This document shows, piece after piece, positions 49,020-58,064 of a stretch of 64,000 nt of DNA. Both the position numbers and the translations under genes were made by a program. Position 1 is the stretch's first letter. Each line of letters begins with the position of its first letter. Below the pieces are notes generated by a model. The model searched no databases, was not told the origin of the DNA, and saw nothing but the letters and a program-made list of their open reading frames with translations. Source of the DNA: Psychrobacter sp. JCM 18903 (GTDB lineage Bacteria; Pseudomonadota; Gammaproteobacteria; Pseudomonadales; Moraxellaceae); the NCBI RefSeq assembly GCF_000586475.1, contig NZ_BAWJ01000001.1:62001-126000 (forward strand), read 5' to 3'.

Positions 49020-49050
49020 AGGGCGTGTCCTCATTTTGAGAACACGCCCT
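49020..49050. mobile_element. MITE-like element, 31 bp, ends only
   Basis: AGGGCGTGTCCTCATTTT joined to GAGAACACGCCCT. Both family ends are present, with the whole interior lost. It lies between tssK and tssL and could fold as a small hairpin in their transcript. Confidence 0.8.
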
Positions 49051-49086
49051 CAATAGTATTTGAAATAATAAGCATTAGGAATAATC

Positions 49087-49899
49087 ATGTCAGGGAATAA
49101 TTCAATGGGTTCTGCACCTTCGTTGTTAGATTCAGGCGAGGTGGCTTCAAAGGTCTCAGCAACGGGTCTAGATAAGCGTGTCAGTAGTCAGTCGCTGGTA
49201 GACATCATGTATGACGGCTTTTATTTGGTGTTTTTATTACGCAATCATTATTTCAGCACTGAGCCGCGACAATTTCGTCAAAAAATATATGATTTTTTAG
49301 ATAAGTTCGAGATGAATGCGCGCAAAAAAGGATTTCTGTCAGAAGATATCCATGAAGCCAAGTATGCGTATTGTGCGTTGATTGATGAGACCATCATGAC
49401 CTCGCAAGAGCCAGAGTTTCAAACCCTCAAAGATGCTTGGGAGCTAAATCCTTTGCAGTTGGATTTATTCGGCTCACAAATTGCTGGTAATGAGTTCTTT
49501 GAGCGTTTAGATGGTCTACGCGAGCAAGGAGAGAGGCGTCTGCCTGCTCTGGAGGTCTATCACTATGCGATGCTACTTGGTTTTCAAGGGAAGTATCGTT
49601 TAGAAGCACCCGAGAAAATTCGTTATCTTATCTCACGCTTAGGGGATGAAATTGAGCATCTACGGGGTAATAAGAACGAGTTTTCGCCTTTTTGGGCGAT
49701 ACCCGACCAAATCAAACACACGCTCACGAGTGAAACGCCACTATGGGTCATACTCACGGTCATGGCAGTGTTGTTGACCGCGATATTTGCGACCATGTGG
49801 CAGTTTACCAATAGTTTCTCGAATGAGCAGCTGTCAGCATACGATAATGTGATTCAAGAAAACAAAGAGCAAGCTCATATCTCAATTTTCCTACCTTAA
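49087..49899 (+). CDS. tssL: T6SS membrane protein TssL (DotU family)
   Basis: 270 residues. The cytoplasmic DotU domain shows LVDIMYDGFYLVFLLRNHYF, AKYAYCALIDETIM, WELNPLQLDLFGSQIAGNEFFERLD and EVYHYAMLLGFQGKYRL. A C-terminal membrane anchor follows (PLWVILTVMAVLLTAIFATMWQF), then a short periplasmic tail. There is no C-terminal OmpA domain; the separate OmpA-like gene at 37617 may serve. The start is ATG 49087. It is the last T6SS gene to the right. Confidence 0.93.
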   Translation: MSGNNSMGSAPSLLDSGEVASKVSATGLDKRVSSQSLVDIMYDGFYLVFLLRNHYFSTEPRQFRQKIYDFLDKFEMNARKKGFLSEDIHEAKYAYCALIDETIMTSQEPEFQTLKDAWELNPLQLDLFGSQIAGNEFFERLDGLREQGERRLPALEVYHYAMLLGFQGKYRLEAPEKIRYLISRLGDEIEHLRGNKNEFSPFWAIPDQIKHTLTSETPLWVILTVMAVLLTAIFATMWQFTNSFSNEQLSAYDNVIQENKEQAHISIFLP

Positions 49900-49930
49900 T
49901 TATTTTCCTTACTTTAAATGCTAACTTCTT

Positions 49931-49978
49931 TAACAGTTTATTTCAGCTGCATACGTTGTGCTGAAATAAAAACTGTTA
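49931..49978 (+). terminator. Hairpin after tssL
   Basis: TAACAGTTT-ATTTCAGC pairs with GCTGAAATAAAAACTGTTA (two-base bulge, 12-base loop). There is no T-run, so termination is uncertain. Confidence 0.45.
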
Positions 49979-50073
49979 GGACAGCAAGGTAATAATTGTT
50001 ATATCGTTGGCTACTTATTTTTCTACTGAGTTTTATATAAATTTCTTCATGCCAATAAAAATAGTAGCCATAA

Positions 50074-50102
50074 AAAACCCTCATCAAAGAGATGAGGGTT
50101 TT
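50074..50102. terminator. Bidirectional terminator between tssL and tRNA-Asn
   Basis: AAAACCCTCATC / GATGAGGGTTTT with loop AAAGA. It serves tssL on one side and tRNA-Asn on the other. Confidence 0.85.
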
Positions 50103-50155
50103 GGCAAATGCCATAATTGAATTAAAGATAATTCAAGAAATTTACAACTAAAATG

Positions 50156-50231
50156 TGGCTCTCCAACCTGGGCTCGAACCAGGGACACACGGATTAACAG
50201 TCCGTTGCTCTACCAACTGAGCTATTGGAGA
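50156..50231 (-). tRNA. tRNA-Asn (anticodon GTT)
   Basis: 76 bases on the minus strand with encoded CCA. Acceptor TCTCCAA/TTGGAGA, D-loop AGCTCAGTTGGTAGAGC, anticodon loop CTGTTAA giving GTT, T-loop GGTTCGAGCCC. Confidence 0.97.
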
Positions 50232-50303
50232 ATAAGCTGCAAGTATTTAAAACCTTACAACGAGCCTTAGAAGTCTCTAACGAGTTCTTGCTAAGTGGGG
50301 CGT

Positions 50304-50331
50304 ATTCTAGCAAAAATAAAAAATACGTCAA
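50304..50331 (-). promoter_or_regulatory. Sigma-70 promoter of tRNA-Asn
   Basis: On the minus strand TTGACG (50331-50326), 16-base spacer, TAGAAT (50309-50304), about 73 bases before the tRNA. Confidence 0.75.
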
Positions 50332-50433
50332 GCCTTTTTTGCATAATTATCAAAGATAATTATTTTAATAAGGAGATAAGGCATTTTTCGAGGTTTTTTG
50401 CAAAAAAAACTCCCAATTGTGAGATAAATAAAA

Positions 50434-50464
50434 AAGACGCCACATAGAGGATAGGTGGCGTCTT
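50434..50464 (-). terminator. Terminator of aspartate aminotransferase gene
   Basis: AAGACGCCAC / GTGGCGTCTT with an 11-base loop; on the minus strand it is followed by TTTTTATTTATC. Confidence 0.85.
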
Positions 50465-50531
50465 CGTTTATAAGCACATTTCTAAGCACATACTTAAGCG
50501 TAGTAATTTTAAGACAGTGGCTGTTTATTTA

Positions 50532-51734
50532 TTATTCAGCAATGTCTAGATCAGCAACCGCTTTTTCGATACGTGATAAGGCGTCTTTTAGCGTTGCTTC
50601 ATCAGTCGCGTAAGAGATGCGCATATAGCCACCAAGACCAAAGGCATCACCAGGCACCACTGCTACGCCAACCTTCTCTAACAACCATGCTGAAAATTCA
50701 GTACATGATGACAGACCAGCGGCTTTGATGAGTGGTTTGATATCAGGATAGACGTAGAAAGCGCCATCAGGACGCAGGCAGGTGATACCTTTAATCGCGT
50801 TCAAACCATCAACGACTAGATCACAACGCTTTTCAAAGGCTTCTACCATCGGCGTGAGCACGCTTTGATCGCCACTGATAGCGGCTTCGGCAGCAACTTG
50901 GCTGATCGATGTTGGGCATGAGGTTGACTGTGATTGTACTTTTTTCATCGCCCCAATCAGCTTAGCAGGGCCGCCAGCGTAACCAATACGCCAGCCAGTC
51001 ATCGCATATGCTTTTGACACGCCATTTAAAATAATCGCCCGCTCTTTTAGCTCAGGTGCTGCATTCAGAATATTGTAGAACTTATCGCCCGTCCAGCGGA
51101 TGTGCTCATACATATCATCTGACACAACATAAACTTGAGGGTGCTTTTTCAGCACTTCAGCGATAGCTGTTAGCTCATCCAACGTGTAAATCATACCGGT
51201 TGGGTTAGAGGGGCTGTTTAGTACCAGCATTTTAGTTTTGTCAGTGATGGCGTCTTCTAACTGCTCAGCGGTGATTTTGAAATCTTGCTCAGCAGGGCAT
51301 TTGACGATGACTGGCACACCTTCTGCAATGATGACCATGTCAGGATAGCTGACCCAGTAAGGTGCCGGAATGATGACTTCATCACCTGGATTGATAAAGG
51401 CTTGCGCAAGGTTAAAAAATGATTGTTTACCACCGACCGATACTAGGATTTCATTGGGCTCATAGCTGATGTTGTTATCACGTTTGAACTTCTCAATGAT
51501 GGATTTTTTGAGCTCTGGCGTACCATCGACAGCGGTGTATTTGGTAAAACCGTCATTAATGGCATCGATGGCTGCTTTTTTGATGTGCTCTGGCGTATCA
51601 AAATCAGGTTCACCCGCACCCAAACCGATAATGTCTTTACCAGCTGCTTTTAGCTCTTTGGCTTTATTGGTAATCGCTAGCGTAGGTGATGGCTTGATGT
51701 TGTTGACGCGGTCAGAGAGTTGCAATTCACTCAT
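50532..51734 (-). CDS. aspC: Aspartate aminotransferase, class Ib
   Basis: 400 residues, pyridoxal-phosphate enzyme exchanging aspartate and 2-oxoglutarate with oxaloacetate and glutamate. Motifs: IGLGAGEPDFDTPEHI, KYTAVDGTPELK, LNSPSNPTGMIYT, VSDDMYEHIRW and NGVSKAYAMTGWRIGYAGG with the cofactor lysine. The closest general type is the Ib family of Thermus and Bacillus, which may also take prephenate. The start ATG 51734 follows AGGAT. It has its own terminator and a long spacer upstream, so it is monocistronic. Confidence 0.94.
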   Translation of the reverse strand: MSELQLSDRVNNIKPSPTLAITNKAKELKAAGKDIIGLGAGEPDFDTPEHIKKAAIDAINDGFTKYTAVDGTPELKKSIIEKFKRDNNISYEPNEILVSVGGKQSFFNLAQAFINPGDEVIIPAPYWVSYPDMVIIAEGVPVIVKCPAEQDFKITAEQLEDAITDKTKMLVLNSPSNPTGMIYTLDELTAIAEVLKKHPQVYVVSDDMYEHIRWTGDKFYNILNAAPELKERAIILNGVSKAYAMTGWRIGYAGGPAKLIGAMKKVQSQSTSCPTSISQVAAEAAISGDQSVLTPMVEAFEKRCDLVVDGLNAIKGITCLRPDGAFYVYPDIKPLIKAAGLSSCTEFSAWLLEKVGVAVVPGDAFGLGGYMRISYATDEATLKDALSRIEKAVADLDIAE

Positions 51735-52275
51735 GAGAGATCCTTTTTATAGTGGAGTGGGATTGGTGAAGCACTATCATTAATTGTATAACGTTTGAGA
51801 TGTCATTAGGACACGATATCAGGCAGTTTCAAAAACTGTCGCAAGGGAAGTTGATTTTTGAAAATAAATAACCGTTAATAAAGACAAGCGCTTTTAACAG
51901 GTTGGATATTTTCATGATAAATACGCTGACTAATCAGCCATTTAATATAAAGCTATTTTTGATTTTTAGTATTGTAGCATGCCGTAATTAGGCTGTCTTA
52001 TAAGGCTAGTAACATAAAACGACAGACCTAAGAGCAATTTTCCCAGTGCGCGAGAGTAGACAGGTTCAGTCAATTAAGAGACGCATTGATTGCGAAACCA
52101 CAACAATAAATCGATAGCCGTGCGCTATGATTGTTTAGATTTAATAAATAAAATGGATGATACCTTAATAAAAAAAGGTTAATATCATCAGCTGACTAAA
52201 GATGATAAGCAAGGATTTAGCACCTAAATGCATGGTGAATTTTGTACTATCAGCACACATAAAAGGACGTTTACG
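51735..52275. other. Intergenic region between divergent aspC and the lipid operon
   Basis: About 540 AT-rich bases. It should hold the promoters of aspC (left) and the SDR operon (right). No ORF with coding character, no clear repeat. If the right-hand operon is under an RpoE-type sigma factor as in other bacteria, its promoter would be here; I could not identify one with confidence. Confidence 0.5.
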
Positions 52276-53013
52276 ATGACTGACTCTACTAAGAAATTAC
52301 ATATAATTATTACTGGCGCGACGTCTGGTATTGGCAATCAATTGGCAAAAGACTATCTACTAGAAGGTCATCATGTCTATGCCGTTGGTCGAGACGATAG
52401 CGCATTGGCTGAGCTTGAGTCACTAGGCGCAGAAAAGGTTGACTTAGATCTCATGGATCGGGATAAAGTTATCGACGCTTTTGGAAAAATTGAAGAGGTT
52501 GATTTGGCGATTTGTGGCGCTGGCATGTGCGAATATTTGGACATGCCAAACTTCGATAGCGTCTCATTTATGAAAGTGATGTCGGTAAATATGGGTACGT
52601 TGTCACATGCTATCGAAGGGATATTGCCAAAGCTAATCGCCTCAAAAGGTCGTCTGGTGGGCATTGGTTCAGCATCGGCTTATGTGCCATTTGCTCGTGC
52701 CGAAGCTTATGGCAGCTCAAAGGCTGCCATCCATTATCTAATGAAAACTTTGCAAATTAGCCTTGCACCGCATGATGTGTCGGTAAGCTTGGTCGTGCCT
52801 GGTTTTGTCGAGACGCCAATGACTAAGCAAAACGATTTTCCCATGCCCTTTATTCAAACAACAGCGCAGGCAAGCCAAGCTATTCGTGATGGTATCGCGA
52901 GTGGTCACGATGTGATCGAATTTCCCAAAAAGCTCACTTTACCGCTAAAGGTATTGGGTACGTTGCCAGATTTAGTGTGGCAGCAAGTCAGTGAAAAAAT
53001 TAATAAAAAATAG
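52276..53013 (+). CDS. Short-chain dehydrogenase/reductase
   Basis: 245 residues from ATG 52276, after AAGGACG; an ATG at 52228 adds 16 residues without similarity. Classical SDR motifs: TGATSGIG (cofactor Gly motif), CGAG (NNAG position), catalytic Ser in IGSASAY and YGSSK (YxxxK). Substrate unknown. It heads a five-gene lipid operon also known from other proteobacteria (SDR, FAD oxidoreductase, DUF1365, cyclopropane-synthase-like, DUF2177), so it may act on a modified fatty-acyl chain. Confidence 0.88.
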   Translation: MTDSTKKLHIIITGATSGIGNQLAKDYLLEGHHVYAVGRDDSALAELESLGAEKVDLDLMDRDKVIDAFGKIEEVDLAICGAGMCEYLDMPNFDSVSFMKVMSVNMGTLSHAIEGILPKLIASKGRLVGIGSASAYVPFARAEAYGSSKAAIHYLMKTLQISLAPHDVSVSLVVPGFVETPMTKQNDFPMPFIQTTAQASQAIRDGIASGHDVIEFPKKLTLPLKVLGTLPDLVWQQVSEKINKK

Positions 53014-53070
53014 CTTATATTGAAAAATGGCAAAAAATAAATTACTAAAAATATGGAAAGGAACGCATCA

Positions 53071-54831
53071 ATGCTGTTTAACCGCCGTAAACGTAAGAAC
53101 CTAGAGACAGTCTCTCATGAAGCCAGCAGCCTCTCAAAACAGACGACTAACGCTCAAGCTAAAAAACGTATTGCTATCATTGGCTCAGGTGTATCAGGAT
53201 TGACTTGCGCTCATTATCTGGTGGCGCAACATGAAGTGACAGTGTTTGAGGCTAATGATTATATTGGCGGTCATGTAAATACCATCGATGTGGCGCTACA
53301 AGACGGCAAAAAAGCAAAGAGCAGCAATGTGGAAAACAGTGCCATAGATACTGGCTTTATCGTCTTTAATGAGCGTACTTATCCCAATTTCTTTCGTCTA
53401 CTGCATGAGCTGCAAGTGCCGTTTCAATCGACTGACATGAGCTTTTCGGTAAAGAATACGGCGCGCCATTTTGAATACAATGGTCACACGCTCAATACTT
53501 TATTATCGCAGCGTAAGAATGTCTTTAATCCAAAATTCTGGCAATTTATCAAAGATATTCTACAGTTTAACAGGCATATCAAGCAGCTACGCCAAGACTA
53601 CGAAATGGCACGTGCTAACGGGCAAGATGTTGGCATTTTTACTGAGCAAACACTGGGCACCTATCTCACAGAAAAAAGTTATGGCAAGCTGTTTATAGAC
53701 AACTATCTGCTGCCAATGGTTTCTGCCATTTGGTCAACCAGTCTGCATGAAGTACAAGACTTCCCACTGGTGTTTTTTGCACAGTTCTTTGACAATCATG
53801 GCTTGCTCGATGTGGTTAATCGTCCGCAGTGGTTTACGATTAAAGGTGGCTCAAAACAGTACGTCAATAAGTTGATTCCACGCTTCATCAAAGCGGGCGG
53901 TAAGGTGAGAGTAAACAGTCCCGTACAGTCTGTGGTTCGTGATGGTGAGCAAGTATTATTGACGGTTCAAAATAAAAGCATTACTGACAACAATATCGAA
54001 AGCTTGAACGAAAAATTGGTATTTGACGAAGTTATCTTTGCTTGTCATGCAGACACCGCGCTCAAAATTTTAAAAGACGCCAGTAAGGATGAACATGAGG
54101 TACTCAGTCATTTTCGCTTTACCAAAAATACCGCCGTACTGCATACCGATGTCAGTGTCCTACCGAACAAGCCATTGGCGTGGGCCAGCTGGAATTACCT
54201 GATTGATGAGAATCTCGCAAATAAAACTGCGCGACAATCAGGACAATCAGCTACTGAAAACCATACTAAAAAAGCGCAAACATTAGCAAAACCAGTGCTG
54301 ACTTATCACATGAATATTTTGCAACGCCTGACCAAAAAGCACAATTATTTGGTTACGCTGAATCCAGAAACCGTTCGTGAAAATGTTGATGATAAGCACG
54401 TCATTAAGCGCATCGATTATAGCCATCCTGTGTTTGATAAAGTGATGATTGAGGCGCAAAGCAGATGGTCGAGTATCTCTGGTAACGACATGCACACACA
54501 TTTTTGCGGTGCCTATTGGTTTAATGGTTTTCATGAAGATGGCGTACGTAGTGGTCTACGTGTCTGTCAGGCGCTCGGTCATGATATTGCGATAAAAGAC
54601 GAGGTTGATCCGACTCATCTGCCTGATGCCGAGAGCGCACATACGCCGTTTCGTTATAAAGACCTGCCGGTAAAGGCAGACACCAAATTGCGCACACTTA
54701 ATAAGCGTGAGGTTGTCACGGCGCTTACTAATCAGGAGCTGATTGAGTACATTGAACGTTTACAACCGACTGTTAAAAATGATGAATCAAAGCGAAAGCG
54801 TCGCTTATTTGGCTGTCATAACGTGCAGTGA
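53071..54831 (+). CDS. FAD-dependent oxidoreductase (amine-oxidase fold) of the lipid operon
   Basis: About 586 residues. The Rossmann motif RIAIIGSGVSGLTCAHYL lies near residue 36, then VFEANDYIGGHVNTIDV, IDTGFIVFNERTYPNF, and the C-terminal FAD contact FCGAYWFNGFHEDGVRSGLRVCQAL. This is the COG2907 type of predicted NAD/FAD-binding protein that accompanies cyclopropane-synthase-like genes. The ATG at 53071 is preferred over 53053 because AAGGAA lies just before it. The first 35 residues are basic and Ser/Gln-rich. Its stop overlaps a possible GTG start of the next gene. Confidence 0.88.
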   Translation: MLFNRRKRKNLETVSHEASSLSKQTTNAQAKKRIAIIGSGVSGLTCAHYLVAQHEVTVFEANDYIGGHVNTIDVALQDGKKAKSSNVENSAIDTGFIVFNERTYPNFFRLLHELQVPFQSTDMSFSVKNTARHFEYNGHTLNTLLSQRKNVFNPKFWQFIKDILQFNRHIKQLRQDYEMARANGQDVGIFTEQTLGTYLTEKSYGKLFIDNYLLPMVSAIWSTSLHEVQDFPLVFFAQFFDNHGLLDVVNRPQWFTIKGGSKQYVNKLIPRFIKAGGKVRVNSPVQSVVRDGEQVLLTVQNKSITDNNIESLNEKLVFDEVIFACHADTALKILKDASKDEHEVLSHFRFTKNTAVLHTDVSVLPNKPLAWASWNYLIDENLANKTARQSGQSATENHTKKAQTLAKPVLTYHMNILQRLTKKHNYLVTLNPETVRENVDDKHVIKRIDYSHPVFDKVMIEAQSRWSSISGNDMHTHFCGAYWFNGFHEDGVRSGLRVCQALGHDIAIKDEVDPTHLPDAESAHTPFRYKDLPVKADTKLRTLNKREVVTALTNQELIEYIERLQPTVKNDESKRKRRLFGCHNVQ

Positions 54832-54872
54832 TTTTGGCAGTGAAATCAACGAACACTATTGAAGAGAATGCT

Positions 54873-55856
54873 ATGTCTATTGAAACCGGCACGCCTAATA
54901 AGCTGTTACCCCATCAGTTGTTCAATGGGACGACTTGGCACAGTCGGTTACTGCCAAGTGTGCATAAATTTGCGTATCCATACCGTTATTGGGGCATCAA
55001 TATCAGCGCATTGGCTAAAGGGCTGGAGCTTCCTGAAGTAAGTATAGGTATTAGTAGTAAAAATAAGCTTTTAAACAAGTTGCTTTCAAAAGGGCGGCTG
55101 ACCAAAGGATTGCCATTATTTTCAGCAAAGAAAAAAGCCTTGCAGCAGTTTTGTCCTGATGATTACTTACAAGGTCTACCTTTACAAGAGTCAAATAGCC
55201 TAAGTAATTTATCAATGAGTGGTAAACAGGATAATGGTCGTTCAAATTCTGTTCAAGCACTTAATCATCGCTTAAACCAAGCGTTTACTGAGCAAACGGG
55301 TAGTGCGCCAACAGGCGATATTATTGGAATGCTCGTTTGCCGCAATGCGGGCATATATTTTAGTCCAGTCAATTTTTACTTAGGTTTCGATGAGCAGCAG
55401 ATACCGTCGCATTTATTGGCTGAAGTCTCTAATACACCGTGGGATAAGCGCCATTATTATGGGTTTACACTCAATGGTGCGAATACTGAATTTTGTCATA
55501 ATAAAGATTTTCATGTCTCACCTTTTAACCCGATCGATCAGCTATATCGTTGGCAGGTTAAGGTAAAAAAGCAGCCGGATAATTGCTTGCAAGTTCGTAT
55601 TGCTATTGATATCAGCGACGAGCGCGGTGAGGTATTAAAAACGGGTATAAAAATGGCTGGCGTTCCAATGACCGCCACAACAATTCGCAACAGTTTGCGA
55701 AAAAATCCGCTAATGAACATGACCTCTGTAACCCGTATTTATTGGCATGCTTTCAAGCTTTATGCGATTAAAAAAGTGCCTTATATTCATTATGATGAAA
55801 AACTGGCCGATAGCCAACAGAACAAAGCACCGACTCCAAAAGATATTCTTCGATAG
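54873..55856 (+). CDS. DUF1365 family protein of the lipid operon
   Basis: 327 residues from ATG 54873 (GAAGAGA upstream). A GTG at 54828, overlapping the previous stop as GTGA, is an alternative that would add 15 residues. DUF1365 (COG3496) motifs: SRLLPSVHKFAYPYRYWGINI, VCRNAGIYFSPVNFYLGFD, NTPWDKRHYYGF, DFHVSPFNPIDQLYRW and ARIYWHAFKLY-like ending VTRIYWHAFKLYAIK. Function unknown, always near the FAD oxidoreductase and cyclopropane-type methyltransferase. An insert of about 90 residues (KGRLTKGLPLFSAKKKAL onward) is Ser/Asn-rich. Confidence 0.87.
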   Translation: MSIETGTPNKLLPHQLFNGTTWHSRLLPSVHKFAYPYRYWGINISALAKGLELPEVSIGISSKNKLLNKLLSKGRLTKGLPLFSAKKKALQQFCPDDYLQGLPLQESNSLSNLSMSGKQDNGRSNSVQALNHRLNQAFTEQTGSAPTGDIIGMLVCRNAGIYFSPVNFYLGFDEQQIPSHLLAEVSNTPWDKRHYYGFTLNGANTEFCHNKDFHVSPFNPIDQLYRWQVKVKKQPDNCLQVRIAIDISDERGEVLKTGIKMAGVPMTATTIRNSLRKNPLMNMTSVTRIYWHAFKLYAIKKVPYIHYDEKLADSQQNKAPTPKDILR

Positions 55857-55936
55857 TTGAAGGGCTAACGACCAGCCAAAGAAATTTATCAGCTTAACGC
55901 TTAAGCATAGAGCATTTAAACAAGGATGAATATACG

Positions 55937-57427
55937 ATGTCAGCACGACCAACCGACCGAGCACCCGTTTCGACATTAGGAAAATTGACCGCACAGATGA
56001 GTAAGGTCGTCAATGAGCGCGCCATTTTTCAGCCCGTCAGTGCGGGAATGAATCAATTGGCAAGAAAACTCATCTTCCGCGCATTAACGCATATCCAGTT
56101 TGGCAGCCTGACTATAGTCGAAGCATTCGATGAGCAAGCACCTAATACCGTCAGCTTTGGTAAAGTATCCGATAGTGTCGCGAGCAGTTCGGCAGTGGGT
56201 CGCCATTCACTACACGTCACCTTGATGATTCATGATCCTACTGTCTATCGGCAGCTGTTGCTTGGCGGCTCTATTGCGCTAGCAGACAGCTATATCAATG
56301 GTGAGTGGGATACGGACGATTTGACAGGGCTGATTCGTTTGGCAGCGCGTAACTTGGCGGTGTTGGATAAGTTAGAAAATCGCTTTGCAGGTGTGAGTAA
56401 GGCGTTTGAAAAAGCGAAGCATCGGCTACGCAGTAATGATCAGTCTGGTGCTAAGTCCAATATTTTAGCGCATTATGACTTGGGCAATGATATGTATCAG
56501 CGGTTTTTGGATGATACGATGATGTATTCAGCAGCAGTCTATCGTACGCCTGATGTATCACTGAGCGCAGCGCAGCAGCATAAACTGGCGCTCATTTGCC
56601 AGCGATTACAATTGACGCCTGATGATCACGTGATAGAAATTGGCACAGGGTGGGGCGGTTTTGCTATTTATGCCGCCACACATTATGGCTGTCACATAAC
56701 GACGACGACCATCTCTGATGCCCAGTATGATGAGGCGCAGCGCCGAGTCGATGCGGCGGGACTGTCTGATAAAATTACCCTGCTGAAGCAAGATTATCGT
56801 GAGCTGACAGGGCAGTACGACAAGCTAGTCAGTATCGAGATGATTGAAGCCGTTGGGCACGAGTACTTACCGACGTTTTTTGCCAAATGTAATAGCTTGC
56901 TCAAACCCACAGCTGATGGTACTGCAAGCCATTACCTTTAATGATCAAACTACCAAGATTATGTTAATTCAGTCGATTTTATCCAAACGCACATTTTCCC
57001 TGGTGGTTGTTTGCTCTCTAATCAAGAGCTAAATACGCAGTTTACGGAACAAACCGACATGGTTATCAAGCAGCTACATGATTACGGTTTTGACTATGCT
57101 CATACCTTGCGCGACTGGCGTGCGGCGTTTATGGCACAGCGTGAAGAAATTAAGGGGCTTGGTTATGATGATGCCTTTATTCGCTTGTGGGATTTTTACT
57201 TTTGCTACTGCGAAGGTGGATTTTTAGAGCGTACTATCGGCGTGGTACAGTTGACCGCAGTGAAGCCAGACAATATTGATGTGATGCATTTCTCTGATTT
57301 GTCTTCTCATGACACTCTGACCGATGAGCAAAGCAGCCGCCTGATTCACGATATTATGAATTCTCATGAAAGCGGTAATGTTAACAGTGATGGCCAAGAC
57401 GCCTCCAAACGAAACATAGCGTCTTAA
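55937..57427 (+). CDS. cfa: Cyclopropane-fatty-acyl-phospholipid synthase family protein, two frameshifts
   Basis: SAM-dependent methyltransferase acting on unsaturated acyl chains of membrane lipids, about 496 residues. Motifs: NILAHYDLGNDMYQRFLDDTMMYSAAVY, VIEIGTGWGGFAIYAA (SAM), SIEMIEAVGHEY, FDYAHTLRDWRAAF and WDFYFCYCEGGFLERTIG. Two compensating slips leave a short middle piece in another frame. Near 56908 there is one extra C (CCC for CC); read so, it gives LLKPQLMVLQAITFNDQ. Near 56950 one A is missing, then NYQDYVNSVDFIQTHIFPGGCLLSNQEL. The N-terminal 130 residues are those of the operon-linked subfamily rather than E. coli Cfa. Confidence 0.9.
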
Positions 57428-57528
57428 CAAGTTGCGTTTCAATAGGCAGTGTCTTAACAAGCACTGACTTAACAAGCGATGATGGAAATAAGCTGGGATT
57501 AAAAAACGCTAATTAAAAGGATGTGGTT

Positions 57529-57938
57529 ATGGGTTATGTATTTATATATCTGGCTGCTGTGCTTATATTTTTGGGTATTGACGCAGTTTGGCTCAAGACC
57601 ATGACTGGCTTATTTTATGAAAAGCGTATCGGGCATCTGCTTGCCGATGAGCCAAACATGATTGCTGCTGGCGTGTTCTATATGTTTTATCTACTGGCTC
57701 TCTGTGTCTTGATTTTATATCCACAAATCAAAGCAGGCGCTTCGATTGGTCATATATTCTTGCTTGGTGGCCTAATAGGCTGATGGCCTACGGTACTTAT
57801 GACTTTACCAGTTTAGCGTTGTACAAAGGTTTTACACTGGATACAGCGTTGGTTGATTTTGCTTGGGGCGGTATCTTGACAGGTTCAGTGAGCGCCATTG
57901 TTGCTTGGCTTGCTTATCGTTTTCATTGGTTGAGCTAA
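57529..57938 (+). CDS. DUF2177 membrane protein of the lipid operon, frameshifted
   Basis: About 136 residues, four membrane helices. It starts MGYVFIYLAAVLIFLGIDAVWLKTM (ATG 57529 after AAAAGG; a GTG at 57523 is an alternative). The first frame ends LLGGLIG-stop at 57783. One missing base near 57780 restores LLGGLIGGLMAYGTYDFTSLALYKGF and the end AIVAWLAYRFHWLS. It is the last gene of the SDR to DUF2177 operon. DUF2177 proteins are of unknown function and co-occur with this operon in several proteobacteria. Confidence 0.85.
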
Positions 57939-58035
57939 AGTTAAATAGCTTAAGATTTACATAACCTAGACCATTCAATGACAGAGTGCTGTTTGTGCTC
58001 TCTTATGAGCTGCTGTATAAATGATACTTACTATC

Positions 58036-58046
58036 AACACGCCCTA
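58036..58046. mobile_element. Solo end of the MITE-like family
   Basis: AACACGCCCTA, 18 bases upstream of the thioesterase start. No opposite end nearby. Confidence 0.35.
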
Positions 58047-58064
58047 AATCATTCAAGGATTTTT

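Noticed and set aside
49931..49978. Small RNA after tssL
   Set aside because: Only a hairpin without promoter or T-run; nothing else supports an RNA gene.
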